Below are positions 12,857 to 24,732 of a stretch of 64,000 bases of DNA, piece after piece. The notes below the pieces were generated by a model. The model was not told where the DNA came from. It saw nothing but the letters and a program-made list of their open reading frames with translations, and made no database searches. The stretch is from Gordionus sp. m RMFG-2023 (taxonomy: Eukaryota; Nematomorpha; Gordioida; Chordodea; Parachordodidae): positions 16,097,561 to 16,161,560 of the forward strand of contig NC_088775.1 of assembly GCF_954871325.1 (NCBI RefSeq). The letters are read 5' to 3'. Made by a program: the position numbers and the translations under genes. How positions within the stretch are numbered: the first letter of the stretch is position 1; each line of letters begins with the position of its first letter.

Positions 12857-15800
12857 ACTACCATTGGTACATAACATATTCCTAGGTATTCTAGAAAGCT
12901 ATACTTGATCAATCTGAGAGTTGGAGAATCTCAGAAAATTTAATTTAAAAAGTGTTTTTGAAAATTATGATGCTCTTTTATGATATTAATTTTTTTAATT
13001 CTAAAATTTAAACATTTAAATGTTTTTTAAATAATATAAATCTTTACCTTTACCTTTTTAATTTTAATGTATATTATCACTATGTCTAATTTATGATGTA
13101 AATAGTTATATAAATATAAAGGTTTAATAAATTAAAGATTTTATATAAATTATGCTTACAAAACGAAATATATTTTAAATATAAATATTGATAATTATAT
13201 AATAGTATATTAAAAATCTATGAATTTTAATATTCATTCATATCAATGGGGGAAGAAATCTAAATGGAGTGTATAAAGTATCTACATTAGTATATTTCCA
13301 CAATTTATTTTGAATATAATGTTATTGGTAAGTTGTTAGACATTATATCTATATGGCTTAAAATATATTTAAATTAACCGGAATTATTACATTGGGTAAA
13401 AATTTCAATATGCAAACTCAAAATTAAATTTTTAAATATTAATTCTGTGTCCTTTGAATAATTTCATCTTTTGGGTAAGCAATAAAATAAAAGAAAGATA
13501 TTGAATAAGATTTTACTTAAAGATTTATCGTATATTTCAAAAAAAACTTGAATCTCTTGTTCATTCATCACCAAATCGATATATGAAGAATTTGGCAAAT
13601 ATTTCTATTGTGAATTTAATTTTTGAGAAAAAAAATATGACTTAACATTTCACAACCAAATTGTGTAAGATTTATAGTATATGTTTTTTACACGTGTTAG
13701 AGTATATTTTCGACAAAATCTGACTTTCAAACTTAAAAAAACCCCTAATTGATCATTACGCTATTTATTAACATTAGTTAATTTATTAAGCCCATTTTAT
13801 AAATGTGAAATATCTGATTTTCCCGGAAATGCTATTAAAGGAAATATTATAATAAATTTAAAACATAAACATTTACTAGATTTAAATAATTACTTTTAAT
13901 TAAATCAAATTATTTATATTTATTTTAACGGTCATAAATTTTAAGCAAAAAATAAAGACTTACATTTAAGCATTGAATTGATTTAAGAATTTCCAATGTT
14001 TGATATGATTTTGTAATCAAAATTAGGATAAGATTTTTGAATAACATATCAGAATATAATCCATCGCACAAATTCAATCAATTAATACTGATATAATAAA
14101 GAACATTTCTTTTTTAAATTTTAGAATTTATATTTTTTAATAAAAAGTAAAATAAAATTATGGTTTCCTGCATTCTTTTAGATATCTTATTATTCCTTGA
14201 AATAATAGTTATATCATACAATAATATACTAGAGCCAACAAAACTGTCTAAATCACCAAATAAGTGCAACAAACCTATAAGACTATGAAAATTATGAAAA
14301 TCTTTAAATTTTTAAAGTGCAAATATATTTCTTTATCGGATCAAGGCTGACCTCTCCTCTGTAAAATAATAATTCACCGGGTCAGACAATATTTTTTATC
14401 TCCTGTTTGGATCTGCAAAATCAGGTTGGATGTATAGCTCCATTTATCTATCCATGACACTATAATATACAGAATAAAAAACCAAATCAAATATATTATT
14501 AGTATTCTATGAATAATGCAATATTATTTTGAACTAGAGAACTTAATGTTTGTTTATAATAATATAAGAGACTTTCTTTCTAGCATTAAATTTCACTTAA
14601 TTTGTATCTTCTATGTTAATATAATATTATTGACTAAGCTTTTAGTCTGGAAAAACTAGGAATGTTAAAACATAAAACAAAGAGAAAACTAGCGAAAAAT
14701 TATTTAAATGAAATTTTTTTAACATGAATTTTGGAAAAAGAGAACTTCTTAGACTTTTAGTTGCATTATGGGTCTCGATAGCTAGCTTTTAATGAGCGTG
14801 GCTGAGTTTACTTTAAATCAAGGAAGCATTAACGTCTGCATAGCTTCTAGGAAGTGTTATTTAAGAGGTGATATGGTAAAATAAATATTCAGGGCTAATA
14901 TTTATTGGGGGAAGGGGATAGGGTTTGAAGGCCATGTTTGTGGGTCCATAATTTTTATTTTAATAAATTGATACCTTAAAAAATTAACGTTTTTTAAATA
15001 TAAGTTGATAAGATAAATATCTTCATACTGACTTAGAATACCCAGGGATGTGAAACAAAATAGGGTTCAAGAGTTTCATGTTAAAACTACAGGCAAAACA
15101 GGAACTGATTTTTAAACAACACTTCGAACTCTGGGTAATATGAACCCAAGCGGGTTCAGACCCTTTTAGAAAAATAAATTTGATTATGTTCCTGTTATCA
15201 TGTTTCTTTCTAGTTTAAAATTCCTGAACACTATTTTGGTTCACTATCATATTGTATATTTTTAATTTAACGTGATTTTTAAGATATTTATATAAATAAC
15301 AAGTTATTAGTAATGTATTTAGAAAATATAGTAATTATAGTTAGAAGTTGATTATATTATTTAATTATGCCTATCCCTATTAGCGAGATTTATAACATTT
15401 GCAAGTAATTGCAAGTAAAAAAAACAAGTAGTGAATAGTTTGATATGTCAAAAGTCAATATAAATAAATGAAATGGTAATAAAGGCAATTAAATTTGGTA
15501 AATGTAAATGCTCACCATTTGTTTAATCGTTTTTTGCATCTTAATAATTTGATTTTGCCAATATTTATAGACCTATCCGATTTCAAGGTAACATAATACA
15601 ACAAATGAATAAAATTTGAGCTAATCACCAAAATAAAATAAATATGGGATATTTGGGATTTTTTTCTTGTTAAAACTTTTATTCCTATATTTAAATTCAA
15701 ATTTCTAAGATGTATATTTTACTAAAATAATAATATTATTATAAATATTTCACAAATATGAGGTATCATAATCTATATATTATCTAATTTTATAAGTTAT

Positions 15801-15879
15801 CTAATATCATACAATTTATTAAAAATATATTAATTTATAAAGTAAAAATAAATATATAAGGCGGTAAATATTTTGAATT
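12857..15879. other. Intergenic A/T-rich DNA
   Basis: No gene supported. The 5' exon and promoter of metalloprotease gene 1 should lie here but could not be identified. A stretch at 15043-15180 starts CAGGGATGTGAAAC and contains GGGTTCA words like the hAT-type end at 34776, so it may be a solo terminus. 14740-14940 is less A/T-rich without an assignable origin. Confidence 0.4.
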
Positions 15880-17353
15880 TCAAATGTTAGACTGTATCCA
15901 ATCTAAAAACTTGCCAACATCAGTATAAACGCCTGGATATCCCGGTTCCCCGCAACCCACTCCCCAGCTGACAATTCCTGTCAATTCCCAATTTGTTCCA
16001 ATTTTACAAGCCATAGGACCTCCTGAATCTCCCTTTAAATAAACAAAATATTATATTATTTTTTTTAAAAAAATAATAAATTCGATTTTTATAATTGAGA
16101 ATTTTTAACTTGACATGAATCCTTTTTGCCATCCGATACTCCAGCACATATCATATTATCATCCACGATCCCCATGACATTTTGACACTTCACTTTATTG
16201 ACTATATTTAGACACACCTCACGCAACCGATTAAACATAGGTAAAGATAAATCTATATTTTATTTATTTATTTTTAAATTAATGATGTTTATATATAATC
16301 GAAATGGCCCGATTAAGATTTTAGTCAAAATAATACTTTCTACCATCTATGAGCAAAATCTCCAGGATTAATTAATATTATTTTGGCAATCTTAATCCGG
16401 CCGTTTTTAAAAATTCCTAAATATGGCTTTTTAGCACTAATCGAAGCATATTTAATTAAATTTGAAAACTTTTCGTATCGCCCCATCCAGTTACATAACA
16501 GCCATATCCATCTTTGACTCTTTCTTCGGCACTGGGTAAGCATATAGGTTTGATCGCGTCACTGTAATCCACTAAGCTTTCTAATTTTATTATACTAATA
16601 TCGTTTTTGACAGTTGTCGCATAGTAATTCGGATGTTTAATTACAGATTTGGCAGGAATTTTCACGATATTTGGATCTTTAAAATTATTACTCCCAAGGT
16701 ATATAACTAAGTCTTCTGCAGATCTTTTTTTAAAAAATATATGATTTAGATGATCATAAATCTCAAATATCAATTTAAAATTTTATTTTAACCACTGATT
16801 TTTGCGAAAAATTTTTCATTATAACAGTAAAATTAAATGTTATACAATCTGATTCTCGTTTTTTCCCTCTCTTCATAATTTTGTTTTCAAGAAAATAAAA
16901 TATTAAATAATTTTATATAAATTTTTTTTTTGGGGGGGGGGCATAAATTTATGGAATCTATCTGAGTGTGATTTTTTATTTAATACATGTTGACAGTGCA
17001 ATGTGCGGCGGTCAATATAGTGTCCCGATTAATTAGAGTCCCTCCACAAAATGGTTGTCCATAATAAGTCAACGCTACCTATAAGATTGTTTATTTTTAA
17101 TAATTTAAAAAATATATATATAATTCTAATGATTTTTTATCTATAAGCTTAAACGAACTTGCCACGGCCAGGATAAAGGATTGGATTCCTGTCCCCCAAG
17201 TATAGATTGACTTATTTTGGAACAGTCAGGAGCAGCAGGGACTTGTTTCGTAACACCACACGTGCCTTCTTGCTCGAAATGTATATTAGCTGGGGTTGTT
17301 GGCTTTATAGGATCACATTGATTTGGTATTCTTATGGTTTGGGAAGCTTTCAT
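15880..17353 (-). CDS. Trypsin-like serine protease (S1 family)
   Basis: A secreted-type serine endopeptidase. Exons: 17353-17159, 17078-16987, 16723-16470, 16252-16110, 16032-15880; phases agree throughout. After a short Cys-containing pro-region, the activation site reads [28 protein letters not shown]. The triad is complete: His in LTAAHC, Asp in NDISIIKL, Ser in GDSGGP. Asp six residues before the Ser (KKDSCQGDSGGP) predicts cleavage after Lys or Arg. The [16 protein letters not shown] strand and C-terminal FLDWIQSNI are typical, and the end is right after the final helix. The ATG at 17353 has an in-frame stop upstream but gives no signal peptide, so either a missed first exon splices at CTTCCC just inside, or the start is correct and the protein is atypical. 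The intron at 16253-16469 is largely a MITE. It lies between two ADAMTS-like genes on the same strand. Confidence 0.9.
16296..16425. repeat. MITE fragment inside a protease intron
   Basis: GGCCCGATTAAGATTTTAG near 16303 is matched in reverse complement by CAATCTTAATCCGGCCG near 16400, with the words ATCTATGAGCAAAATCT between. The same layout occurs in the copies at 36836-37043 and 54204-54412. The outer TGTTGTTAAA termini are missing. It makes up more than half of the 217-nt intron 3 of the serine protease. Confidence 0.6.
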
Positions 17354-18154
17354 TTTTTTTAAGAAACATTATAGTTTATAAATTAAAAGTTTTCCCAATA
17401 TAAAGCACTATTTAATATTTTTTTATTAGTTAATGAAAGTATTATTCATACCTCTATAAAATTTCTCATTTATAGATTTTGCAAAAAGGGTCACTCTTAT
17501 AGACAAATAAAATAAGATGTAAATTTGATACATTTAAATTTTATTTTTTTTAGGTTAAATGTAAATAAGCATATAAATTAAAGATTACTTTTCCCTAGAT
17601 ATTATAACTTTTGCCAATATATTTTTTAAAATTTTTGTAAAAAATTTACCCCCAAAAATGTGTAAAAAAGCAATATGTTCAAACATGATTTGATAAAATT
17701 GGCTTGTTTAAAGATCGATATCGCTTATAAAGCCAACATCGTATAGTATATCATACATATACCTTTCATATATTTTTTAAATTAGTTGGAAATAGACTAT
17801 CAATATTGTATCCAATTTTATTCGTGGTATAATAGTAATGATCAATTTTATTGTAATATCTAAATATAGTAGCATATTATCTTCCCCATAATTTGGAATT
17901 ATAATAATTTTAATGGATTTTAAATGTAGAATAATTATTTGAATACTATTTTTCATTTTAAACTAGATTACATATTTCTGACAAATCACCAAAAAATACG
18001 ATTTTCAACCCTACCCCTTCAAACAAATTTTTATTAGAGTTTGTACAAATTTTAATTAAGATAAAAATAAAATTTTAGTATCTAGCTCCAAACAGAGGCT
18101 GAAATATGGGCCTCTAAATGTCGAAAAAATAGAGCATTTTGTGTGATGTACATT
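17354..18154. other. Upstream region of the serine protease
   Basis: A/T-rich, should contain the promoter and possibly a short signal-peptide exon. Nothing with a convincing splice site and matching phase was found. Confidence 0.35.
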
Positions 18155-19791
18155 CAGGGGCGGACTGGCCATAAAACCGGGGGGGGGGAGGGCATTTTGC
18201 CCACGAGGCCGCGAGAAAATGTTTATTTTTGAGGCCGATCAGAAGAAATTATCAAAAAAGAGGCCGATTAGGAAAAAATATTATTATGTTCACATTATTT
18301 TCTCTTATCATTTATTTATTTTTAAAAATATCTCTATGATTTTAAGATCACATTCCTTGAAAATTGTCATATATTTTAATACATAAAATATCAATAACGT
18401 CGCTTGACGTTATACATCATTACCATGTTTCTTTGTTTTTTTTTCAAATGAATGAAAACGCTTCCGTTTGATTAGGGTAAGCTAAGCTTTGATTAATTTA
18501 TTATATTATATTTTTATACATTGCTTTATTGTAGAAATAATATAGCCAACATTTCTTGTTCTTAATTAATTGAAATCAAATAAAATACAGGTCGGTGAAT
18601 CAGATAAAAAGATGGAGGCTTGAGTGAAACAGAATAATTCATCTGGACAAAATAAGTTGAGAAGGCTGCAAAAAATAGGTTAGATAAGGTAGTGGGGCAC
18701 TTGAAAAAGCCCTTAGATGGATATATGGTAAAGATAGCATGCTCCTAATAACGATAAATGCACTTCAATTTATATTGGATAATAAATCATTTGAGGAAAA
18801 CTTGTTAATTTATGTAAATTTAAGACTCTATGTACAGCTATAATATATTTGGAAATTTTTGAAATAATGAGCTGTCATATCTTCAAACTAAAAATTGGGG
18901 TACTTTGTCAGCATGGAAAATGATAGATGCTAAGTCTTCTATATCATCGATTATTACATCGATTCAAAATAAAGCAATAAAATGGCTTCTAATTTATATG
19001 AAACACTTCATATTTAAAGCTCCCGGAGAGTATCAGGGTACAGAATGCTCTGCCAAAAAATTGAATAGGACGAGCGAAGATAATATATAGTGACAAATGC
19101 CAAGATGAACGTCCTCAAGAATCGATTGACCTTTACAATATGATAATAACTTAGAGTGTGATAATAAATGTAACAAGTGTTTAATATGCGTGTATGAAAT
19201 TCTTAAAAGATACAATATGAATACAAGTGACACTAATTTATTTTGCATATAAATACATATTAACTTTGTCATTTACGCAGGTTAATTGCGAGAGAACATT
19301 TAGTAAATTAAAAATTATAAAAATAAGCTGAGAGCTAATATTGACCAAGAAAAATTAGAAGCGTTTTTAATGATGTCATTTGAACGAGAACTATTAGCGC
19401 AGATTGAACTAGAAGATATTCCTGTATATTTCTGCAAAGTTTCAAAGTTAATGAGAGAATTATTAATGTAAAAATTATATATTTTCTTTATTCTTTTATT
19501 TGAATCTTATTAATATCTATTTACAATATGATCGGTGGCTGATTTTATAAGTGCAGCAATTTTATTCTCTGTAATATTGTATAACTGCAATAATTTTATT
19601 CATTTATATAACTGCAATAATTTTATTCATTTATATAACTGCAATAATTTTATATGTGTAATTAATTGATTTGGTGTATTGAGTATCTATTTTTTTTCCA
19701 AAATGGGGGTATGGGGGCGAAGCCCCCATATAAATGAGGCCGCTATAAAAAAAATGCCCACGAGGCCGTAGCGTCGCCAGTTCCGCTCCTG
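18155..19791 (+). mobile_element. hAT transposon with decayed plus-strand transposase
   Basis: The perfect 8-bp target repeat tgtacatt flanks it (18147-18154 and 19792-19799). Inverted termini are CAGGGGCGGACTGGCC and CAGGAGCGGAACTGGC, followed by GAGGCCG-rich subterminal sequence and a poly-G run. At 19280-19470 the plus strand encodes a hAT C-terminal dimerisation region, VNCERTFSKLKIIK then LRANIDQEKLEAFLMMS and ERELLAQIELEDI, with one frame change between them; this resembles ZMYM1-type hAT proteins. The N-terminal part is too decayed to place. Not autonomous. Confidence 0.9.
19580..19655. repeat. 27-bp tandem repeat, about 2.8 copies
   Basis: Unit ATAACTGCAATAATTTTATT plus CATTTAT repeats head to tail inside the hAT element at 18155-19791, close to its right end. 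Confidence 0.85.
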
Positions 19792-20279
19792 TGTACATTT
19801 TATAATTTTGTATATCTTTGGATTTAACTTTTTTAAATATAACTTAATGATAGGTTTTTAAAGTGAAATAATTTTAATATTGTTAAAATATTGTAAAAAA
19901 ACCGGAAATGGAAAAACAAAAATCATCGTAAAATTACATCGGTAGTTTTTTCCTCTCACTTTTTTTTTTCAAAATCAGTTCATTTTTTATTTTTAAAAAA
20001 ATAACTAATATTAAAAAATTTACATATAAATCTATATTTTAAAATAGAACATGAAAAATATTTAAAAAAGAACAAATATATTAAATTTAAGAAAAATAAC
20101 ATATTAAAAAATTAAAATATTTTTAAAAAAAGGAGTATTAATTATATTAAAAATTCAGGCCAAAAAATTTTAAACATAAAATAATTGGACCGAATTATTG
20201 TAATAGCTCTATTTTGTTTAAGTTTATAAAATGAGGAGATATATATTTTTTTCTTTATGGATTCAAAAGGTTTTAAAAA

Positions 20280-22500
20280 AAATTAAGAACAGCTTGCCCG
20301 AATAAGCAGAATGATGTAGCTGGATAATCACCCATCAGGTAGGAATATTTTTGGCATTTTAATGAATTAACCCTGAGATGAAGGTCATGTATATTATTTG
20401 AAGATTTTGTTTTGTCGAATAATTTTTGATATAAATTTACAATGGAGCGCATGGCGACAAAAGTCTTCGAACTGATTATATTTGTCGAAAGTGTAATAGT
20501 TTAATAATGCTATGTCCAGGCGCAAACTGGTTGCATAAAGAAAAGAGTCGTCATCTATTAATGATTATTTAAGATAGGGTAACAATCTAGCCATTCATGG
20601 CCGGAGTTGTTGAAATAAAGTGTTCCGAGGAAAAATTTGTATTGATAATCATCGCTCAAGTTGAGGTAAGCGAAGTAACGAAATACTAATCTTAGATCTA
20701 CATCTTTTTGCTTTAATGAATCTGGTTGAGGTAAATTTGGCAAGGCAATGATGTTCCAGCAATTTAAGACTTCGTTCATCCTATCAATATCAATTACAAT
20801 TATTTGGAAAATGATGTGTTTTAAGGAATTTTGTAGAAGATATGAAGGAAATAAGGGGAATAATAAAAGCAGATCGCAGTCCTAAGCCTCCCGATTCGCA
20901 GGGAATAGTTGCATGAAGCCAGGAGTTAGAATCGAATTTGATATTTAGTGACTCTAGCTTCATTCTTAAAATGTTTTATTCGTATTCTTTTAAAAAAGTT
21001 TCAAACGCGAAATCACCTAAGGTTTAATCAATATTAAATTTGCGGAATTAAAAGGGCATTTTTGAGGATAAAATAAGCTTGAGGGTAATTTATTTAAAAC
21101 TGGTGGTCTGAGGAATATAATTGCAGGTGATATTTTAAATTTGAAAACTCCTTCTCCTCCTAACTGGGCTCCTAATATAATAAAATATTACAGGGGTGTT
21201 TGTCGAGGAGTTAGTAGGGGGTGGGGATGAATAAATTTCATATTTTTTGATATTTAAGGATAAATTGAGTTTATCAAAATGTTTATAATTATATCAAGGC
21301 ATTGCTGAATTGGTGAAAGGGTCCCCGAAATCTGCAATCGTCTAGATACCAAACATGTAGAATGAGTTTGAACGAAAGAGCGATGTCACTAATAAGGTGT
21401 TTAAGAGTGTAGCAAAAAAGCAAAGGTCCTAATGGATCTCATTGCTGAAGGCCCTCAGCCGATTTAAGAATAAAATCGTTAAACCTAAGTAAGAAAAGGA
21501 TTCTGTCAGGGAAAGTTTTTAAGAAGTAGTTCGATCACATTGAATTAAAATCATTGGATATGTAATACAATAAATTCTTCTTTGAAGTTGAAAAAAACTA
21601 ATCGACTGCAGTGATTTGCGGCTCAGCCTTCTTTTACTCCAAAACCAACTTGGAGAGGGGTGAACTTGAAGCTATGGTGAACTTGAGGCAATTACAAATA
21701 ATATTTGGAATAGCTCAACTGTAGAAAATTCTATTAGCCATTGGATACTTGGTTTTTAGATTTTTCAAGTGCGATTAATCGAGCACTAAAGATTTCTGAA
21801 TCAAGATTATGTGGCAATTTTCCACTGATAGGGAGGGGGTATATTTTGGGTCTGGATGTGTTTTTTAAAAGTTGGTTTTTCATGCTTTTGTTGTCATTTG
21901 CCAAAGAGTTTTCACTGCAAGAGCTTAGGAGGGCTCCTTTGAGTGAAATTGATTTTACTATATATTAGTGTGTGTTAGAGGTTACTTGAAGATTTATTGG
22001 GAGGATCGATGATGTGTGGTGATAAGTTTTCAAAATTAATGTCAAAATTTTTAATTCCCTTAATGGTTTGAAAAAGTACTGTAGAAAATTCTAAATTTGA
22101 TCTTTTGGGTTTTGTATAATTTTGTTAAGGGATTTGGTGTAGACAGGGTAAATTAGTTTAAGAGCAGCTTTGGTGTGAAATAGTAGGTCTAAAGTTAGAT
22201 GTTTAAAATTAGAGATAATCTAAGTCTGGAATAGGATAATTATTAGTGTTATTTTCGGTTATGGTATATCTGCTTGTTGAGAATCAAATAACTGGTAATC
22301 ATTTGGAATTGAAATCGATTGTGGTAAAGAGGTTCTCGGTGTAATGTTAAGGCTAGATTGCTCCAATATTGTACCTGGGGATATTTCTACCAGGGCACAT
22401 AGCATCTGTTAGAACTGGGACCTTATTTTGTTATAAGATTATTATTTTTGGTATGTATTGACCTAACAGTATGAACAGTTCTTCTTGTTCATTAGGATAT
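20280..22500 (-). mobile_element. LINE remnant (non-LTR retrotransposon)
   Basis: The minus strand carries reverse-transcriptase pieces: near 21450 a block like GLQQxDPLGPLLF with one stop, followed near 21340 by WYLDD, the catalytic aspartate box. At 20558-20779 a further block reads SLKQKDVDLRLVFRYFAYL and HEWLDCYP, matching the region after the RT in LINEs of the GVQQGDPLGPLLF type. Weak coding-like sequence on the minus strand at 21741-21968 fits the same element. The ends are approximate and no target repeat was found. Dead. Fragments of the same LINE type lie at 41497-41870 and 58440-58990. Confidence 0.7.
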
Positions 22501-22599
22501 ATAAGATATCTTAATAGGTATTAGTCAACCATTTTAAAATTTTATTTTAAGAGGATTATCTAATTTTATTGGTGTTGGAGTAAAAATATTAGTATTAGT

Positions 22600-22945
22600 T
22601 ATCTGCATAGGGCCTAATCTTTTAAGCCCAGCTCAAATTTTTTTTATAACTTTATCCGGCCCAGCCCGATTCCATACGAAATTAAATTTTTCCCGAAAAG
22701 CCTGACCCGAAATAAATTATTTGCCCTTCCGGCCCGAATTTTTATAAATATAAAAACATAATCTACAATTAAAAATATAGCGCCTTGTTTCTTGCAAGAA
22801 TTTTAAAATATATCAATAAATTTACAAAATGTAATGATATCTTATTTAAAAATTCGAGCCCTCGGCCCGTACGAAATGTTTTAAAAAAATATTAGGCTCT
22901 ACCCAACCGAAAATTATTTTTTTTAAATAGGGCTGATGCGAAACC
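22600..22945. repeat. Degenerate hAT-like MITE rich in GGCCC words
   Basis: TTATCTGCATAGGGCCTAAT at the left and AGGGCTGATGCGAAACCC at the right show inverted similarity, with GGCCCAGCCCG and CTCGGCCCG words and A/T-rich spacers. The layout is like the element beginning at 2495. There is no coding content. Confidence 0.45.
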
Positions 22946-24732
22946 CGTTCCTATTTAGTACTATTATCAGATAGATTCAGGATGTAAATTATAAACTTTG
23001 ATTTTTTACTACGCAGGATATGGAGTTTGCATATGCAAACAAGTTATTAATATACTCAAAAACTAAAATTTGATCTCTAATTTTGGTGACTTAAAAATAT
23101 CATTGCACTATAAGTATGAAATGAAAATATAAATTATCTGCTGATTTTGGATTTATAGCTATTAAAAGTTATCAATCATATGAAATATTTATTTTGATCT
23201 TTAATTTCGTTATCTCAAAGTTAGATTAGAAGTTTAGGGGATATGATATCGAAATTAATTAATTTTGCATTTATCCCACTAGTAACAAACACCCTTGGGA
23301 AATCAAACTAACTTTCTATCATAGTCAATTAGTTTCAATTGCTATATGTCGAAGATTGCATTTCAAGCCATTCAGCGCCATGATAATTAAAACTTTTATT
23401 ATATTTGAGTTTAATTTTTTTTTTTAGATTATAATGTTTTTTTAAGTCATGTTATTTTTTAAAATATATTAACATAACGAGCAGTATAATCAAAGTGTGA
23501 CAAAATATACAAAAAAATATAAAATGTAAAAAAATTTTTATAAAAAAATATTTAATTTTTTATATTATAAAAACTTGTAATCTTTTGAGAGAATATTATG
23601 GGTAAAAGAATGAGCATGTTTTATTAATAAATAAATAGGAATATCTTTATATATTCGGAATCCCCAGAATTTGCAGTCTAATAATAATTATATCGATTTA
23701 AAATATTTTCAATAAAAATTTTAAAATATTTCTAAATTTTTGAAAACTTAATATTTTAAATCAATATTATATATATTATTAAATGGCAAATTTTGTGAGG
23801 ATTCCAAATATATAAGGGTATCCCTATTTATTTATTAATAAAACATGTTTATTCTTTTACTTATAATATTCGCTCAAAATATTACAAGTTTTTATAAAAA
23901 AATGTTTAGAAAAAGGTATATAAATATTTTAAATATTTTAAAATATATAAAAATGTTTAAAAATATATAAAAATGTTTAAAAATATATAAATATTTATAA
24001 ATTCAAATATTTATAAGTATATATAAAAATATAAAATGTAAAAAAAGTATTTTATATTTTAATATAACCATTTTAATAGGGAAAAACATTATAGGAGATG
24101 AATTATTAATGGTTTCACAATTTTATTGTTATATGATTAATTTAATTTTTGTGATATTCGTTTAATTTTTTAAATAAAATTTACTGAATTAAATTATTGC
24201 CCTAAAAAAAATTTTTTTAAGTTGCAAAAGATTCATGAAAGGGAAGGGATAATTTATTAGGGGTTAATCGATAAATGTTTTCTTCTGTAGTTGCTACCCT
24301 TCCTTTTTTAAACCTATAAAGCTAATAATATTAATTAAAATAGCACAAATGACAAATATTATAATTTTTAAATAAAAACTTATATAATATAGTAGGGAAG
24401 AGTGGGGTTAAGCTAGACTGCGTGACAAAGTTAGCGCATACTAGCCTTTTGTTTTTAGAACATAAAGACCATAAATTTAATTTGGAAGATATATTTTATA
24501 TTTATATGTAATTTCTTACCTATATTCATATTTTGGATAATGTTTCTGGTATGATATATTTTGTTAAATACCATTTTTAACACATTAATTTTAAAATTTA
24601 CCTTCTAGTATTTTTTTTTCTTTCAGCAAATTATATTGCTCCCAATGATTTAAAATTTTGTGCATAGGTTCCTTAAGTTTTCACTTTCGCTATAAAATTG
24701 AATTGATTGGAAGCTTATAGCTAAGCTAGAGG
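22946..24732. other. A/T-rich spacer with a solo terminus
   Basis: No gene seen. Two stretches (about 23600-23680 and 23780-23850) share GAATATTATGGGTAAAAG-like sequence in inverted order, suggesting a weak hairpin. At 24392, AGTAGGGAAGAGTGGGGTTA matches the terminus of the element at 30677-31518 and may be an isolated end. Confidence 0.4.

Noticed and set aside
13950-13990. A short ATG exon (MLK) with GTAAGT donor as first exon of metalloprotease gene 1
   Set aside because: The phase would fit the 12629 acceptor, but three codons without other support are too little to call.
21741-21968. 75-codon plus-strand frame
   Set aside because: Lies opposite coding-like sequence of the minus-strand LINE remnant and shows no domain.
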